Below, in pieces: positions 8,472-17,016 of a DNA stretch of 64,000 nt (its first letter is position 1; the number at the start of each line of letters is the position of its first letter). The notes under the pieces were generated by a model. That model was given only the letters and a program-made list of their open reading frames with translations, searched no databases and was not told the origin of the DNA. The stretch spans positions 1 to 64,000 of the forward strand of contig CAKTFS010000004.1 in assembly GCA_934561115.1 (NCBI GenBank). Reading direction: 5' to 3'. The translations under genes and the position numbers were made by a program. Source of the DNA: an uncultured Faecalibacterium sp. GTDB taxonomy: Bacteria > Bacillota > Clostridia > Oscillospirales > Ruminococcaceae.

Positions 8472-8517
8472 CCTTGTCCCGCAAGGAAGGGTCCCGTACC
8501 CGGAAAGGACAAGCATT

Positions 8518-9906
8518 ATGAAAACCGATGCAAACATTCCGTACAAGTACTATCTGGAAGAATCCGAGCTGCCCACCGCATGGTACAATGCGCGGGCGGA
8601 TATGAAGAACAAGCCCGCCCCGCTGCTGAACCCCGGCACTTTGCAGCCCATGACCGCAAAGGAGCTGGACGGCGTTTTCTGTGACGAGCTGGTGCAGCAG
8701 GAGCTGGACGACACCACCGCCTTGATCCCCATCCCGGACGAGATCCGGGAATACTACCGGATGTACCGTCCCAGTCCCTTGTGCCGCGCCTACCGGCTGG
8801 AGCAGGCACTGGGCACCCCGGCAAAGATCTACTACAAGTTCGAGGGCAACAACACCAGCGGCAGCCACAAGCTGAACAGCGCCATCGCACAGGCCTACTA
8901 CGCCAAAAAGCAGGGGCTGAAGGGCGTGACCACCGAGACCGGAGCCGGTCAGTGGGGCACGGCGCTCTCCATGGCGTGCAGCTATTTCGGGCTGGACTGC
9001 AAGGTGTACATGGTCAAGGTGAGCTACGAACAAAAGCCCTTCCGGCGCGAGGTGATGCGCACCTACGGTGCCTCCGTTACCCCCAGCCCCAGCATGACCA
9101 CCAACGTGGGACGCAAAATTCTGGCTGAGCACCCCGACACCACCGGCAGTCTGGGCTGCGCCATCAGCGAGGCCGTGGAAGTTGCCACCTCCACCCCGGG
9201 CTACCGCTATGTGCTGGGCAGCGTGCTGAATCAGGTGCTGCTGCACCAGAGCGTCATCGGTCTGGAAACACAGGCCGCGCTGAAAAAGCTGGGCGTCAAG
9301 CCGGATATCATCATTGGCTGCGCGGGCGGCGGCAGCAATCTGGGCGGCCTGATCAGCCCCTTTATGGGCGAAAAGCTGCGCGGTGAGGCAGACTACCGCT
9401 TTATTGCCGTAGAGCCTGCCAGCTGCCCCAGCTTTACCCGCGGTAAGTTCGCCTACGATTTCTGCGACACCGGCATGGTCTGCCCGCTGGCCAAGATGTA
9501 CACCCTTGGCTCCGGCTTCATCCCCAGCCCCAACCACGCAGGCGGCCTGCGTTACCACGGCATGAGCAGCATCCTGAGCCAGCTGTACCACGACGGCCTG
9601 ATGGAGGCCACCAGCGTGGAGCAGACCAGCGTATTTGAAGCCGCCGAGCAGTTTGCCCGCATCGAGGGCATTCTGCCCGCACCGGAAAGCAGCCACGCCA
9701 TCCGGGTGGCCATTGACGAGGCACTGAAGTGCAAGGAGCGCGGCGAGGAAAAGACCATCGTCTTTGGCCTGACCGGCACCGGCTACTTTGACATGGTGGC
9801 CTACGAGAAGTTCCATGAAGGCAAGATGACCGACTACATCCCCACCGATGCCGACCTGCAAAAGGGCTTTGACGGCATCCCCCGCTTCCCCGGCAACGAG
9901 TTCTGA
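8518..9906 (+). CDS. trpB: TrpB2-type tryptophan synthase beta chain
   Basis: A 462-residue PLP enzyme of the TrpB2 branch. It makes tryptophan from indole and serine, or may salvage free indole. The PLP lysine lies in NNTSGSHKLNSA (Lys118). The phosphate-binding GCAGGGSNLGG is near residue 265, and the TETGAGQWG and PSPNHAGGLRYHGM blocks are typical of TrpB2. The N-terminal extension and total length exceed TrpB1 (about 400). No trpA or other trp genes adjoin, which fits an indole-scavenging role in the gut (inference). The upstream T-box reads Trp codons, linking expression to tRNA-Trp charging. Confidence 0.92.
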   Translation: MKTDANIPYKYYLEESELPTAWYNARADMKNKPAPLLNPGTLQPMTAKELDGVFCDELVQQELDDTTALIPIPDEIREYYRMYRPSPLCRAYRLEQALGTPAKIYYKFEGNNTSGSHKLNSAIAQAYYAKKQGLKGVTTETGAGQWGTALSMACSYFGLDCKVYMVKVSYEQKPFRREVMRTYGASVTPSPSMTTNVGRKILAEHPDTTGSLGCAISEAVEVATSTPGYRYVLGSVLNQVLLHQSVIGLETQAALKKLGVKPDIIIGCAGGGSNLGGLISPFMGEKLRGEADYRFIAVEPASCPSFTRGKFAYDFCDTGMVCPLAKMYTLGSGFIPSPNHAGGLRYHGMSSILSQLYHDGLMEATSVEQTSVFEAAEQFARIEGILPAPESSHAIRVAIDEALKCKERGEEKTIVFGLTGTGYFDMVAYEKFHEGKMTDYIPTDADLQKGFDGIPRFPGNEF

Positions 9907-9924
9907 GCCCTTCCTCTTATAAAA

Positions 9925-10042
9925 AATGTGTTTATCGCGGTCTGCAGACCGCGATAAACGCTCAATCAAAAATAAATTTTCCGCCGTTCATGCCCAGAGC
10001 GCAAGCGGAGGGCATTCCGAATCGTCCAGCCTTAGCGGAAGT
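9925..10042 (-). repeat. Composite palindromic repeat, family A, copy 3
   Basis: Contains a perfect 30-bp palindrome, arms GTTTATCGCGGTCTG and CAGACCGCGATAAAC (9930-9959). Then come an A+T-rich linker and ATGCCCAGAGCGCAAGCGGA followed by GGGCATTCCGAATCGTCC. The end blocks match family A, but the hairpin sequence differs from other copies. It may terminate trpB. Confidence 0.65.
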
Positions 10043-10071
10043 CCCGCTTTTCCCCTGCCGGTAAAAAGCGC

Positions 10072-10099
10072 TTGCAATTCCGGCGCGCCGTGCTATGAT
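10072..10099 (+). promoter_or_regulatory. Promoter for the LysR-type regulator
   Basis: TTGCAA (10072-10077), 16-bp spacer, TATGAT (10094-10099), 65 bp before the start codon. Confidence 0.55.
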
Positions 10100-10164
10100 A
10101 AGAGCATAAAGCCGCTTCTGCCGCTGGCCGCGCCGGAAGCCCGACAGGAAAGAGGGCTGCACCC

Positions 10165-11076
10165 ATGTATGTGGACTGGGAATACTACAAGATCTTCTAT
10201 TATGTGGCAAAGTATCAGAACTTCACCCGCGCGGCGCGGGTGCTGGGCAACAACCAGCCCAACATCACCCACGCCATGAACCGGCTGGAAAGCCAGCTGA
10301 ACTGCGTGCTGTTCATCCGCTCCAACCGGGGCGTCACCTTAACGCCGGAGGGGGAGCTGCTGTACGCCCGCATCGCCTCGGCGGCGGTGCAGATCCAGGA
10401 TGCAGAAGAAGAGCTGAGCGCCAGCGCCACGCTGGAGCACGGTGCCATCAGCATCAGCACCACCGAGACCGCTTTGAACATCTACCTGTCGGAAAAGCTG
10501 CGCGCCTTCCATACCGAGTACCCGGGCATCCGGCTGCGCATCTCCAACCACTCCACCCCGCAGGCGGTGCAGGCGGTACGCAACGGCGAGGTGGATTTTG
10601 CCATCGTGACCACCCCCGCAGAGGTGGAAAACGGGCTGAAAATGGTAGAGCTGATGCCATTTTACGAAGTTCTTGTGGGCGGTAAGACCTTTACGGCGCT
10701 GGCCAGCCAGACCCTGAACCTGAAGGAGCTGGCCGGTTATCCCCTGATCTGCCTGAACGAGGAGAGCATGACCCGCAGCTTTTACCGGCAGTTCTTTCTG
10801 GAACACGATGCCGTTCTGAAACCGGACACCGAGGCCGCCACCACCGACCAGATGCTCACGCTGGTCAAAAGCGAGCTGGGGCTTGCCTTTATGCCGGAGC
10901 CTATGGCCGCGCCCCTGCTGGCCAGCGGGGAACTGGTGCAGCTGCATTTGCAGGAGATCATCCCCTCCCGCTCCATCTGCCTTGTCTACGACCATCACCG
11001 CCCGCTGAACACCGCCGCCCGCAAGTTCCAGCAGCTGCTGACCAAAGCCGGTGCCCGGGGTTCAGAACGTAAATAA
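10165..11076 (+). CDS. LysR-family transcriptional regulator
   Basis: A 303-residue regulator. The N-terminal winged HTH is visible (residues 5-65; NFTRAARVLGNNQPNITHAM is the helix-turn-helix and VTLTPEGELL the wing). A long effector domain follows, with the periplasmic-binding-protein-like fold expected of LysR. The target is not evident: the upstream gene is trpB in the same direction, and the downstream gene is a convergent DUF1275 protein. AGGAAAGAGGG precedes the ATG. Confidence 0.88.
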   Translation: MYVDWEYYKIFYYVAKYQNFTRAARVLGNNQPNITHAMNRLESQLNCVLFIRSNRGVTLTPEGELLYARIASAAVQIQDAEEELSASATLEHGAISISTTETALNIYLSEKLRAFHTEYPGIRLRISNHSTPQAVQAVRNGEVDFAIVTTPAEVENGLKMVELMPFYEVLVGGKTFTALASQTLNLKELAGYPLICLNEESMTRSFYRQFFLEHDAVLKPDTEAATTDQMLTLVKSELGLAFMPEPMAAPLLASGELVQLHLQEIIPSRSICLVYDHHRPLNTAARKFQQLLTKAGARGSERK

Positions 11077-11085
11077 AACAATAAG

Positions 11086-11286
11086 AGGCTGCTGCAAACG
11101 ATCAGCATCCTCGCCCTCTCAGTCAAAGCCTGTCGGCTTTGCCAGCTCCCCCAAAGTGGGAGCCCTTGGCAGTCCACGCAAACTTTACCATTTTGCCAAG
11201 GCCTCTCCCTTTGGGAGAGGTGGATGCGAACGCAGTGAGCAGACGGAGAGGGCGAGCACGCTAAAAGTGTTTGCAGCAGCCCCTTT
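11086..11286. terminator. Terminator whose loop holds a family B repeat
   Basis: AGGCTGCTGCAAAC (11086-11099) is complementary to GTTTGCAGCAGCCC (11269-11282), which is followed by TTTTC. The arms lie between the convergent LysR and DUF1275 genes. They are 169 bp apart because a family B element fills the loop. Compare the compact GGCTGCTGCAC hairpin at 5589-5634. Confidence 0.6.
11111..11255. repeat. MITE-like palindromic repeat, family B, copy 3
   Basis: Perfect 10-bp terminal inverted repeats TCGCCCTCTC (11111-11120) and GAGAGGGCGA (11246-11255). The internal stems and the core GCAAACTTTACCATTTTGCC match the other copies. Confidence 0.75.
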
Positions 11287-11290
11287 TCTG

Positions 11291-12082
11291 TTATTTTCGG
11301 GCGCTCTGGTTCAGCTCCCGCTGCTCTTCCTGCAGTTCCTGCTTCAGGGTGCGGTCGATCTCCCGGGTCTCCTGCCGGATGGCGGTCAGGTCTTTTTCGA
11401 TGACCGGGTTTTCTTCCAGCTCCTCCCGGATGAACATCAGCGCAAAGCTGACCAGTAAAAAGCCGCAGGAGAGCCAGATGGCTCTGCCGCCCAGCTGCGC
11501 CGCACTCTTGCTGCCCAGCCCTGCCCCCAGCGCGAACAGCAGGATGATGCCGAAGTACCGCACCATCCGGTCTTTTGCGTGGGGCTCATGGGTCTTGCGC
11601 CAGATGCAAAAAGCCTCCACGCCGCTGCGCAGGTCGCCGATGCACATGGTACTGGCAAAGGCGTAGCCGTTCACCTTGCGGAAAGCCTGCACCTGCATGG
11701 CGCAGGAGAAGGAAACGATAGCGTTTGCCAGCAGATTCTGCGTCTGGGGCAGAAAGCCCACCACGAACAGCAGCAGCACCTCGCCCAGCACCACCAGCTG
11801 CCGCCAGTGCAGCCGCTGCAGCGCCTGAAAGCGCTCCCGCATTTTTTCCGCAGCCAGCACCCCCAGCGCAAAGGCGCACAGGGGCACCAGATAGTGCAGC
11901 ACCTTATCCCACTGGCCATCCATAATATTGGCGCTCAGCAGCACGATATTGCCGGTCTGGGCATTGGCAAACACCTTGCCCCGGAACAGATAGGTGTAGG
12001 CGTCCTGCAGGCCGCCGGACAGTGAAAGGAACACTGCCGTAAGAAAGGACTCGGACATTTGCCCGTGATGCTTTGTTTTCAT
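11291..12082 (-). CDS. DUF1275 (YoaK-type) membrane protein
   Basis: A 263-residue polytopic protein of the YoaK/DUF1275 family, whose role is not settled. The family signature GGLQDAYTYLFRGKVFANAQTGN is visible as GGLQDAYTY and FANAQTGN near residues 23-46. About six hydrophobic segments follow. The C-terminal 50 residues (from EELEENPVIEKD) are charged and probably coiled coil. The start at 12082 is chosen because AAGAGGG lies 8 bases upstream; a longer reading would place this site inside the coding region. A TATAAT box is at 12107-12112. Confidence 0.85.
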   Translation of the reverse strand: MKTKHHGQMSESFLTAVFLSLSGGLQDAYTYLFRGKVFANAQTGNIVLLSANIMDGQWDKVLHYLVPLCAFALGVLAAEKMRERFQALQRLHWRQLVVLGEVLLLFVVGFLPQTQNLLANAIVSFSCAMQVQAFRKVNGYAFASTMCIGDLRSGVEAFCIWRKTHEPHAKDRMVRYFGIILLFALGAGLGSKSAAQLGGRAIWLSCGFLLVSFALMFIREELEENPVIEKDLTAIRQETREIDRTLKQELQEEQRELNQSARK

Positions 12083-12262
12083 ACTTGTACCCTCTTTTCG
12101 GGCTCTATTATAATACATTTTGGGGCAGTTTCTGATATCATTTTTACATACCCGCCATGTTTGCTACCCCAAAAAGCGCAAAAAGCGCGGGTGCCCTTCC
12201 CTATTTCGCTGCAATCTGTTAGAATATGGGGAGAAAATCTCGTATACAGGAAGAAGTAAGCA

Positions 12263-12294
12263 AAAAACGGGCAGCCTGCAGGCTGCCCGTTTTT
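12263..12294. terminator. Bidirectional terminator
   Basis: AAAAACGGGCAGCCTG pairs with CAGGCTGCCCGTTTTT, a perfect 32-bp hairpin with A/T tails on both sides, 28 bp beyond the aldose epimerase stop. The rest of 12120-12262 shows no gene. Confidence 0.85.
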
Positions 12295-12322
12295 GCTAGA
12301 AAAACACTATTCAGAAAAGTTC

Positions 12323-13204
12323 TCAGGCCTTCTCGATGGTGATGCTCCACTCGCTGGTCATGGCCTCGTCCGGCTCCAGCACCTCGTGCTTGCCGTCCTC
12401 GTTCACGCTGTTGGCCCAGCCGTTCCAAGGCTCCATGCAGACGAAGCTTTCGGCATCCTGCTGCCACAGCACGCCGTTTTCAAAGGTCTCGTCGGCGTCC
12501 ACGGTCACCTTATGGCCGTTGCCCTTGTCGGTCAGGGTCATGGGGAACTGCACGCCGGTCAGCAGACGGACAGAGTTGTCTGCACCCTCCTTGCGGGTGA
12601 GGGTGATCTTTTCCGGGGCGGCGGGCTGCTCGCCCTTGGCGCTTTCGGAGCAGGTGGCGCACTTGATGTCGAACTCCACGTTCTCCAGCTTGGAAGCGGT
12701 AAAGTAGGGGTGGTAGCCAAAGCTGAAGGGCATATCGGTGTCGCCCTCGTTGATGACGGTCAGGCTGACCAGTGCCTTGTTGCCCTCCAGATTATAGTTG
12801 AGCAGCAGGGTGAAATCGAACGGATAGAGGAACTTGGTCAGCGGGGTGGACTCCAGTGCCAGCGTCACGCCGTCCGGGCCAACGCTTTCCACTTCCCATG
12901 CGCACAGGTCGGCAAAACCATGGTTCTCCATGGGGTAGGCCTTGCCGTCAAAGATGTGCACGCCGTTATCAGGTAGGCCGCAGTTGGGGAACAGCACCGG
13001 CACGCCAAAGCGGGGACGGTTGCACTCCGAGAAATTGGGGCGGCGGGTCCAGACGAACTCCTCGCCGTCCAGCGTAAAGCTGGTGATCATACCGCCGCGC
13101 TCGGGGGTGATGGTGAGGGCGGTCTTTGCCTCGGGGTCGGTGATGACGTACTGCTCGTAGCAGGCGCCGTTCTCGGTGATGTACCGGGTGGTGATCTGAT
13201 TCAT
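12323..13204 (-). CDS. Aldose 1-epimerase family protein
   Basis: A 293-residue protein of the galactose-mutarotase fold. The family interconverts alpha and beta anomers of aldoses. FSFGYHPYF (near residue 162) carries the conserved catalytic His, and MENHGFA (92-98) the second His. A C-terminal CMEPWNGWANS block fits the glucose-6-phosphate-epimerase-like subgroup, where the substrate-binding pocket is built from such residues. The catalytic Glu is probably in the EVLEPDE region. It stands next to the uxa genes on the same strand, so a role in feeding sugar anomers to that pathway is possible (inference). Confidence 0.85.
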   Translation of the reverse strand: MNQITTRYITENGACYEQYVITDPEAKTALTITPERGGMITSFTLDGEEFVWTRRPNFSECNRPRFGVPVLFPNCGLPDNGVHIFDGKAYPMENHGFADLCAWEVESVGPDGVTLALESTPLTKFLYPFDFTLLLNYNLEGNKALVSLTVINEGDTDMPFSFGYHPYFTASKLENVEFDIKCATCSESAKGEQPAAPEKITLTRKEGADNSVRLLTGVQFPMTLTDKGNGHKVTVDADETFENGVLWQQDAESFVCMEPWNGWANSVNEDGKHEVLEPDEAMTSEWSITIEKA

Positions 13205-13247
13205 AAGTAAAAGCCTCCTATTATTGCCGCAGGGTCGCCCCGGCGGT

Positions 13248-13409
13248 TCATTTCTCTTGCTCGGTCTGTTCCGGCTGTTGTTCCTTTAACTTTTGGAAGT
13301 AGTAATCGATGCCGTAGCGGATAAAATACTTGATCAGCCGCACCGCCCCGTAGATCAGCGCTGCATAGATCAGCAGAGAAAACAATACTGCGCCATTTGC
13401 ACCCATCAT
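13248..13409 (-). CDS. Small membrane protein, unknown function
   Basis: About 53 residues. It has one hydrophobic segment (LFSLLIYAALIYGAVRLIKY) and then a charged, Gln/Glu-rich tail ending EQQPEQTEQEK. The start is placed at the ATG-ATG pair because GGAAAGGAAG lies directly upstream. It lies between the epimerase and uxaA on the same strand. No family is recognised. Confidence 0.5.
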   Translation of the reverse strand: MMGANGAVLFSLLIYAALIYGAVRLIKYFIRYGIDYYFQKLKEQQPEQTEQEK

Positions 13410-13487
13410 ATAAAACACTTCCTTTCCGTTTTCATGCACAAAAAGGCCGCCGTACCGCTTTTTTGCCGTACAGCAGCCCTTTTTCAG

Positions 13488-14978
13488 TTACAGAACCACG
13501 CCATCCTTGAAGATGGAGATCTCGCGGAAGCCGTGCTTTTCCGCCTTGGTCTGCTCGCCGCTGGCCACGCGGATGACCAGATCCAGCAGATCCTTTGCAG
13601 CCTCATCGATGGTCTTTTCACCATCCGCGATGACACCGGTGTTGAAATCGATCCAGCCGCCCTTCTTCTCTGCCAGCGGGGTGTTGGTGGAGATCTTCAG
13701 GGTGGGAGCCGGTGCGGAGAACGGGGTGCCGCGGCCGGTGGAGAACAGGATCAGGTGTGCGCCTGCTGCCGTCATAGCAGTGGCAGACACCAGATCGTTG
13801 CCGGGGCCGTAGAGCATATTCAGGCCCTTGGTCACCACGGGGTCACCGTAGCCGATGACGTCCATGATGGGGGCGGTGCCGCCCTTCTGCACGCAGCCGC
13901 AGCTCTTATCTTCCAGCGTGGTGATGCCGCCGGCCTTGTTGCCCGGAGAGGGGTTATCGTAAACCACCTCGTTGTGGCTGATGAAGTAATCCTTGAAGCC
14001 GTTGATCATGTGCTCGGCCTTGACGAATACTTCCTTGTTGATGCAGCGGTCCATCAGGAAGCCCTCTGCACCGAACATCTCGGGCACCTCGGTCAGCACG
14101 GTAGAGCCGCCGCGCTGACCCATCATGTCGGAGAAGCGGCCGATGGTGGGGTTGGCGGTGATGCCGGACAGACCGTCCGAGCCGCCGCACTTCATGCCCA
14201 CCACCAGCTCAGACACGGGGATGGGCTCGCGCTTGAACTGCCCGGCGTAGGCAGCCAGTTCCTTCAGGATATCGCGGGCGGCGGCAAACTCGTCCTCCAC
14301 GTCCTGACAGGTCAGGAACTTGACACGGTCGTGGTCGTACTCGCCCAGTTCTTCCACGAACTGATCGTGCTGCAGGTTCTCGCAGCCCAGATGCAGCACC
14401 AGAACGGCAGCGGCATTGGGGTGGCGCACCAGCGCAGCCAGCAGCTTGCGGGTCTGTGCGTGGTCGTGGCCGGTCTGGCTGCAGCCGAAGGGATGGGTAA
14501 AGGTATACAGGCCCTCGATGGAGCCGGTGACCAGATCCTGATTGTCGGCCACCATCTTCTTGGCGATATCGTTCACGCAGCCCACGGTGGGGATGATCCA
14601 GATCTCGTTGCGGATGGCGGCGCGGCCGTCCTTGCGGCGGAAGCCCATAAAGGTCTCCGGCTCTGCCTTGGGCAGCGGAGCCAGATCCGGGGCAGGGTTA
14701 TAGCTGTACTCCACCTCGCCGGACAGGTTGGTGTGCACGTTATGGGTGTGCATCCAGGTGCCGGGGGCGGCGTCTGCGGTGGCATGACCGATGGGGAAGC
14801 CGTACTTGATGACGTTCTCGCCGTTCTTAATAGGCTTGACTGCCATCTTGTGACCCTGCGGGATATCCTCCAGTGCGGTGACGGCAAGGCCGTCCACCTC
14901 CACCAGCGTGCCCTTGGCAATGGGGTGCAGGGCAACGACCACATTGTCGATGGGGCTGATATGAATTGCCTGCGGCAT
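13488..14978 (-). CDS. uxaA: Altronate dehydratase
   Basis: A 496-residue enzyme converting D-altronate to 2-keto-3-deoxygluconate in galacturonate breakdown. The N-terminal SAF-type domain (HPIAKGTLVEVDG, HTHNVHTNLSGEVEY) is followed by the large UxaA domain with THPFGCSQTGHDH, VVGMKCGGSDGLSGI, NPSPGNKAGGITTLEDKS and a Cys-rich CGCVQKGG. These residues bind the metal or catalytic Cys in the family. The start at 14978 has AAGGAG 7 bases upstream. A longer frame would run into the family B repeat and is rejected. It is downstream of uxaB on the same strand. Confidence 0.93.
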   Translation of the reverse strand: MPQAIHISPIDNVVVALHPIAKGTLVEVDGLAVTALEDIPQGHKMAVKPIKNGENVIKYGFPIGHATADAAPGTWMHTHNVHTNLSGEVEYSYNPAPDLAPLPKAEPETFMGFRRKDGRAAIRNEIWIIPTVGCVNDIAKKMVADNQDLVTGSIEGLYTFTHPFGCSQTGHDHAQTRKLLAALVRHPNAAAVLVLHLGCENLQHDQFVEELGEYDHDRVKFLTCQDVEDEFAAARDILKELAAYAGQFKREPIPVSELVVGMKCGGSDGLSGITANPTIGRFSDMMGQRGGSTVLTEVPEMFGAEGFLMDRCINKEVFVKAEHMINGFKDYFISHNEVVYDNPSPGNKAGGITTLEDKSCGCVQKGGTAPIMDVIGYGDPVVTKGLNMLYGPGNDLVSATAMTAAGAHLILFSTGRGTPFSAPAPTLKISTNTPLAEKKGGWIDFNTGVIADGEKTIDEAAKDLLDLVIRVASGEQTKAEKHGFREISIFKDGVVL

Positions 14979-15012
14979 AGTTGTTCTCCTTATCGTATCG
15001 CACAAAAGGGAA

Positions 15013-15144
15013 TGAACCCTCTCCGTCATCGCTATGCGATGCCACCTCTCCCGAAGGGCGAGGTCTTTGCGCTGAAAACTTTACGTTTCCGCAAAAGCTC
15101 CCCCCCTCGGGGGAGCTGGACGCGAAGCGGACTGAGAGGGTTCA
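15013..15144. repeat. MITE-like palindromic repeat, family B, copy 4
   Basis: Ends TGAACCCTCTC (15013-15023) and GAGAGGGTTCA (15134-15144) are perfect inverted repeats. Their bases differ from copy 3, with compensating changes. It lies between uxaB and uxaA within the presumed operon, where folded RNA could affect expression of uxaA. Confidence 0.75.
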
Positions 15145-15180
15145 CACCTCAAAGCAATGTATCTTTTCTAACGATCAGGC

Positions 15181-16695
15181 TTACAGGCAGCTCTTGTAAG
15201 CAGCCTCGGCGCCCTGTGCGCGGATCATTTCCAGATCTGCCAGCACAGCGGCCTCCAGACCCTCGATCTTGGTCAGATCCTGATCCCACATCTGGGTGTT
15301 GGTCAGCACAGCGTGCACCAGCTGGGCAGCGGTGTCGTCCTTGTGTGCGTAGTAGAAGTCCAGAGCCCATGCGTCGTCCTGGATCTTGTAGGTGTTGCCT
15401 GCGGGGCGCTTGCAGATCAGGCCGTCAGCGGTGCGCTCCTGAATATCGTTGGAGTAGAAGGCGATGTAAGCAGCCAGAGACATGGTCAGGCACTTGGGCA
15501 GCTGCTTCTGCTCCTCGATGTAAGCCAGGAAGGAAGGCATGTTGCGGGCCTTCCACTTGGAGGTGGAGTTCAGGGAGATGCTCATCAGCTCGTGGTTGAC
15601 GAAGGGGTTGTTGAAGCGGTCCTCAACAGCAGAGGCAAAGTCCTCCAGATCCTTCTTGTCCAGCGGCAGGGTGGGGATGATCTCCTCGTGCAGCATCTTG
15701 TTCATAAAGCCGCGCACGGTATCGTTGTGCATGCAGTCACGGACGATATCAAAGCCTGCCAGATAAGCACCCAGCACAAAGCCGGTGTGTGCGCCGTTCA
15801 GGATGCGGACCTTACGCTTCTTGTAGGGGGTAACGTCGGGCACAACCATGACGTTGACGCCGGCCTTCTTGAACGGCAGCTTGTCCTCCAGACCTGCGGG
15901 GCCCTCGATGACCCAGACGCCGAACACTTCGCCCACGTCCAGAACGGTATCGTGGTAGCCGTTGGCCTCTTCCAGAGCTGCCAGCTCCTGCGGGTCACGG
16001 ATGCGGCCCGGAACGATGCGGTCCACCAGAGTGGAGCAGAAGGTGTTGGCAGTGTTCATCCAGTCGATGAAGGCGGGCTCCAGATCCCAATCCTTAGCGT
16101 AGTTGTTGCAGCACTTCTGCAGCTCCTTGCCGTTGTTGTCGATCAGCTCGCAGCTCAGGATGACCAGACCCTTATCGGCAGCGCCGTTGAAGGCCTTGTA
16201 GCGCTCGAACAGCACGCGGGTCAGCTTTGCGGGGAAGCTGTTGGGGGGAACCTGATCGAACTGGCTGTCGCCCTTGGTGTAGGCAATGCCGGCCTCGGTG
16301 GTGTTGGATACAACAGTCTCCAGATCCTCAGAGCGAGCCAGAGCCAGAACCTCGTCCCACTTGCCGTCGATGTAGGGGCACACACAGTCGGACACGCAGG
16401 AGATCACCCGCTTTGCGTCCACCTTCTGGCCCTTCTCGCTGCCGCGCAGGTACAGGGTGTACAGACCCTCCTGCTCGTTGATCCAGTCTGCCATCTGGGG
16501 GAAGTTGCCGATGGGCTGCACCAGCTTGACCTTGCCGTTGTAGCCGGCCTTCTCGTTTGCAACATCGTAGAAATAGTCCACGAAAGCGCGCAGGAAGTTG
16601 CCTTCGCCGAACTGCATCACCTTAACGGGAGCATCCTTCAGGATGTAGCCGTTGTAGCCAGTGCCTTCCAGAACCTTGTAGTTCAAAGTTTCCAT
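15181..16695 (-). CDS. uxaB: Tagaturonate reductase (altronate oxidoreductase)
   Basis: A 504-residue NAD-dependent polyol dehydrogenase of the long-chain mannitol dehydrogenase group. It reduces D-tagaturonate to D-altronate. The N-terminal Rossmann segment VKVMQFGEGNFLRAFVDYF is typical of UxaB. KKRKVRILNGAHTG, about residue 300, carries the catalytic Lys and the NGxHT motif of the family. GVWVIEGP and NPFVNHELMSISLNS follow. The start at 16695 is chosen because AAGGAG is 9 bases upstream. It is first in the uxaB-uxaA operon, divergent from uxaC. Confidence 0.93.
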   Translation of the reverse strand: METLNYKVLEGTGYNGYILKDAPVKVMQFGEGNFLRAFVDYFYDVANEKAGYNGKVKLVQPIGNFPQMADWINEQEGLYTLYLRGSEKGQKVDAKRVISCVSDCVCPYIDGKWDEVLALARSEDLETVVSNTTEAGIAYTKGDSQFDQVPPNSFPAKLTRVLFERYKAFNGAADKGLVILSCELIDNNGKELQKCCNNYAKDWDLEPAFIDWMNTANTFCSTLVDRIVPGRIRDPQELAALEEANGYHDTVLDVGEVFGVWVIEGPAGLEDKLPFKKAGVNVMVVPDVTPYKKRKVRILNGAHTGFVLGAYLAGFDIVRDCMHNDTVRGFMNKMLHEEIIPTLPLDKKDLEDFASAVEDRFNNPFVNHELMSISLNSTSKWKARNMPSFLAYIEEQKQLPKCLTMSLAAYIAFYSNDIQERTADGLICKRPAGNTYKIQDDAWALDFYYAHKDDTAAQLVHAVLTNTQMWDQDLTKIEGLEAAVLADLEMIRAQGAEAAYKSCL

Positions 16696-16764
16696 CTTAT
16701 TGATCTCCTTTATAAACTTGCTTTGCATGACAGGCTCTCGTTTCCCCTGCCATCTTCTGCTCCT

Positions 16765-16794
16765 ATTTTATGCTGTTGTATACAAAGAAGTCAA
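16765..16794 (-). promoter_or_regulatory. uxaB promoter with embedded palindromic operator
   Basis: Minus strand TTGACT (16789-16794), 18-bp spacer, TAAAAT (16765-16770). The perfect palindrome TTGTATACAA (16776-16785) sits in the spacer, where a bound repressor would block polymerase. Confidence 0.75.
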
Positions 16795-16889
16795 GTGTTT
16801 TGTGCAATGTTTTTAGTCCAAAAATGGCTATTTAGCGCATTTCCAGCGGTTTGTACAATTCCAAGGGTGAAATTTTGGCAGTTTTTCAG

Positions 16890-16918
16890 TTGTATACATC
16901 GACATTTTCCGGTATACT
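16890..16918 (+). promoter_or_regulatory. uxaC promoter overlapped by a second operator copy
   Basis: TTGTAT (16890-16895), 17-bp spacer, TATACT (16913-16918). The -35 box is part of TTGTATACAT (16890-16899), nearly the same palindrome as in the uxaB promoter. A weaker half-match TTTGTACAAT is at 16850-16859. The repeats suggest one regulator, probably GntR-like (UxuR/ExuR type), controlling both directions; no such gene is in the window. Confidence 0.7.
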
Positions 16919-17016
16919 AAGGGTAAGGCAGCCTGCCCGTTTCAAGCAGGTGCATTTCCACGCCCGTTTTTGTCTAAATTTTAACAAATTCATCAGAGAA
17001 AAGGAGTTAAAATCCC

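Noticed and set aside
8160..8684. Open frame across the leader before trpB
   Set aside because: The stretch folds as a T-box riboswitch with a terminator, and the frame ends inside trpB out of frame.
14979..15029. Longer N-terminus for uxaA
   Set aside because: It would start inside a family B repeat; AAGGAG is placed for the 14978 start.
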